Shown: piece by piece, positions 6,008 through 6,935 of the stretch
Layout: every line of letters begins with the position of its first letter
Numbering within the stretch: the first letter of the stretch is position 1
Assembly: GCA_905203795.1 (NCBI GenBank)
Contig: CAJKXG010000071.1
Location: 1-6,935 of the forward strand
Direction of reading: 5' to 3'
Source of the DNA: an uncultured Oscillospiraceae bacterium
GTDB taxonomy: Bacteria; Bacillota; Clostridia; Oscillospirales; Acutalibacteraceae
DNA length: 6,935 bases
Notes under the pieces: model-generated
Seen by the model: the letters and a program-made list of their open reading frames with translations, nothing else
What the model was told of the DNA's origin: nothing
Database searches by the model: none
Made by a program: the position numbers and the translations under genes

Positions 6008-6935
6008 TCAATTGTTGTAGGTGCCTTTCGTGTCGGATACGATGTCCTGCACATCTTTGGCCCGCGAGGTGGCGACGCGTTTTTGCAGTTCCTGATAGAA
6101 CAGCTCGTCGTCAAACGGCAGATCAATGGTTTTATCCAGCCAACCGGACAGATGCATCGCATTGGAGAGCGTCAGTCCGTTCAGTCCTTCATAGCCCTCG
6201 GCGATCATCTTCCCTGTGCCGAGAATCTCCGCCGCAAATGCCTCGAGTACGCCAGAATGCTGCCGATTGTCGCCGTAGCCGGTCACATCCGGCTCGGTGG
6301 TTTCATACGGAATGGTGGCAAACGGCACGGTGTTGATCTTGGTGAATTCGCTTTCGTACATCTCCAGCCGCTTCATCACCAGTTTCCCGTTTTCACACAC
6401 GAGACTGCCGCCGTCCATATCCACCTCAAAGCGATTCGCACCGGGGGCGTCCGCTGTGGAGGTGACAAACAAACCGGTCGCACCGTTGGGATATTCCACA
6501 TAGGCGGTCACGTCGTCTTCGACTTCGATCTGATGCCATTTGCCTTCGTGGATGAAGGCGCGCACGCGGCTGGGCATACCCGTAATCCACTGCCACAGAT
6601 CGAGATTGTGCGGGCATTGATTGAGCAGCACACCGCCGCCTTCGCCCGACCAAGTGGCACGCCAGCCGCCGGAGTTGTAGTAGGCCTGCGAGCGATACCA
6701 GTCGGTGATCAGCCAACTGGTGCGGCGGATAGCGCCCAGCTCACCGCTTTGCACCAACGCCCGCATTTTGCCGAACATCGGGTTGGTGCGCTGATTGAAC
6801 ATCATGCCGAACTTTTTGCCGGAGGCGCGCGCCGCCTCGTTCATCTCTTTTACCTGTTTGGTGTACACGCCTGCGGGTTTTTCGCACATGACGTGCAGTC
6901 CGCGGCGGAACGCCGCGATCGCCAGCGGCGGGTGG
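6008..6935 (-). CDS. Gfo/Idh/MocA family oxidoreductase (5' end outside window)
   Basis: The visible 308 residues are the main part of an NAD(P)-dependent Gfo/Idh/MocA dehydrogenase, a family that oxidises or reduces sugars, inositols and their derivatives. The reading frame runs open through the right edge: residues before the internal Met at 6889 read [15 protein letters not shown] and lead into the family hallmark CEKPAG (Lys codon 6878-6880), so the true start and first Rossmann strands lie beyond 6935. The C-terminal alpha/beta domain carries [23 protein letters not shown] (His codon 6608-6610). In this motif Asn occupies the position often held by Asp, with the usual His and Asp following. 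No signal peptide can be judged. It precedes uxuA by 20 bp in the same operon, which points to uronate or uronate-glycoside metabolism, but the substrate cannot be named from sequence. Family is confident, function open. Confidence 0.9.
   Translation of the reverse strand, partial: HPPLAIAAFRRGLHVMCEKPAGVYTKQVKEMNEAARASGKKFGMMFNQRTNPMFGKMRALVQSGELGAIRRTSWLITDWYRSQAYYNSGGWRATWSGEGGGVLLNQCPHNLDLWQWITGMPSRVRAFIHEGKWHQIEVEDDVTAYVEYPNGATGLFVTSTADAPGANRFEVDMDGGSLVCENGKLVMKRLEMYESEFTKINTVPFATIPYETTEPDVTGYGDNRQHSGVLEAFAAEILGTGKMIAEGYEGLNGLTLSNAMHLSGWLDKTIDLPFDDELFYQELQKRVATSRAKDVQDIVSDTKGTYNN

Noticed and set aside
5988..6011. Longer uxuA form starting at the TTG at 6011
   Set aside because: The Shine-Dalgarno sequence lies downstream of this TTG, and family members begin at the MKLTFRW segment encoded from 5987.
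6902..6916. Inverted repeat GCGGCG-GAA-CGCCGC near the right edge
   Set aside because: It is within the Gfo/Idh/MocA coding frame (the AFRRG segment), has no T-tract, and is plausible by chance in GC-rich sequence.

Overview
The window looks like chromosomal DNA from a GC-rich member of the Bacillota, most likely a Clostridia or Oscillospiraceae-type anaerobe. This is an inference from three things: a two-domain DUF2935 protein, a family largely found in Bacillota; a short-chain-dehydrogenase type of fructuronate reductase together with a short (346-residue) UxuA, instead of the E. coli-type enzymes; and strong purine-rich Shine-Dalgarno sequences before most genes. Nothing in the sequence fixes genus or species.

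Layout: one gene on the + strand at the left (53-943) encodes a DUF2935 protein with two homologous helical halves. It converges on a six-gene, tightly packed minus-strand operon that fills the rest of the window. The two units are separated by a short intergenic stretch holding a strong hairpin with a U-tract on both sides (about 952-987), which can end transcription from either direction. Read in the direction of transcription (right to left), the operon is: a Gfo/Idh/MocA-family dehydrogenase (5' end cut by the window edge), mannonate dehydratase (uxuA), an SDR-type fructuronate reductase/mannonate oxidoreductase (uxuB function), KDPG aldolase (eda), 2-keto-3-deoxygluconate kinase (kdgK) and glucuronate isomerase (uxaC). 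Gaps between genes are only 11-29 bp and each downstream gene has its own ribosome binding site.

How the genes work together: the last five genes form a complete hexuronate route. D-glucuronate is isomerised to D-fructuronate (UxaC), reduced to D-mannonate (SDR), dehydrated to 2-keto-3-deoxygluconate (UxuA), phosphorylated to KDPG (KdgK) and cleaved to pyruvate and glyceraldehyde-3-phosphate (Eda). No transporter, glycosidase or regulator is inside the window, and the operon promoter must lie beyond position 6935. The role of the Gfo/Idh/MocA protein is not determined by the sequence; it may act on an uptake substrate or side product feeding this pathway.

I see no RNA genes, mobile elements, CRISPR arrays or phage genes. 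The window is mostly an ordinary carbohydrate-catabolism locus. The open questions are the substrate of the Gfo/Idh/MocA dehydrogenase and the function of the DUF2935 protein.
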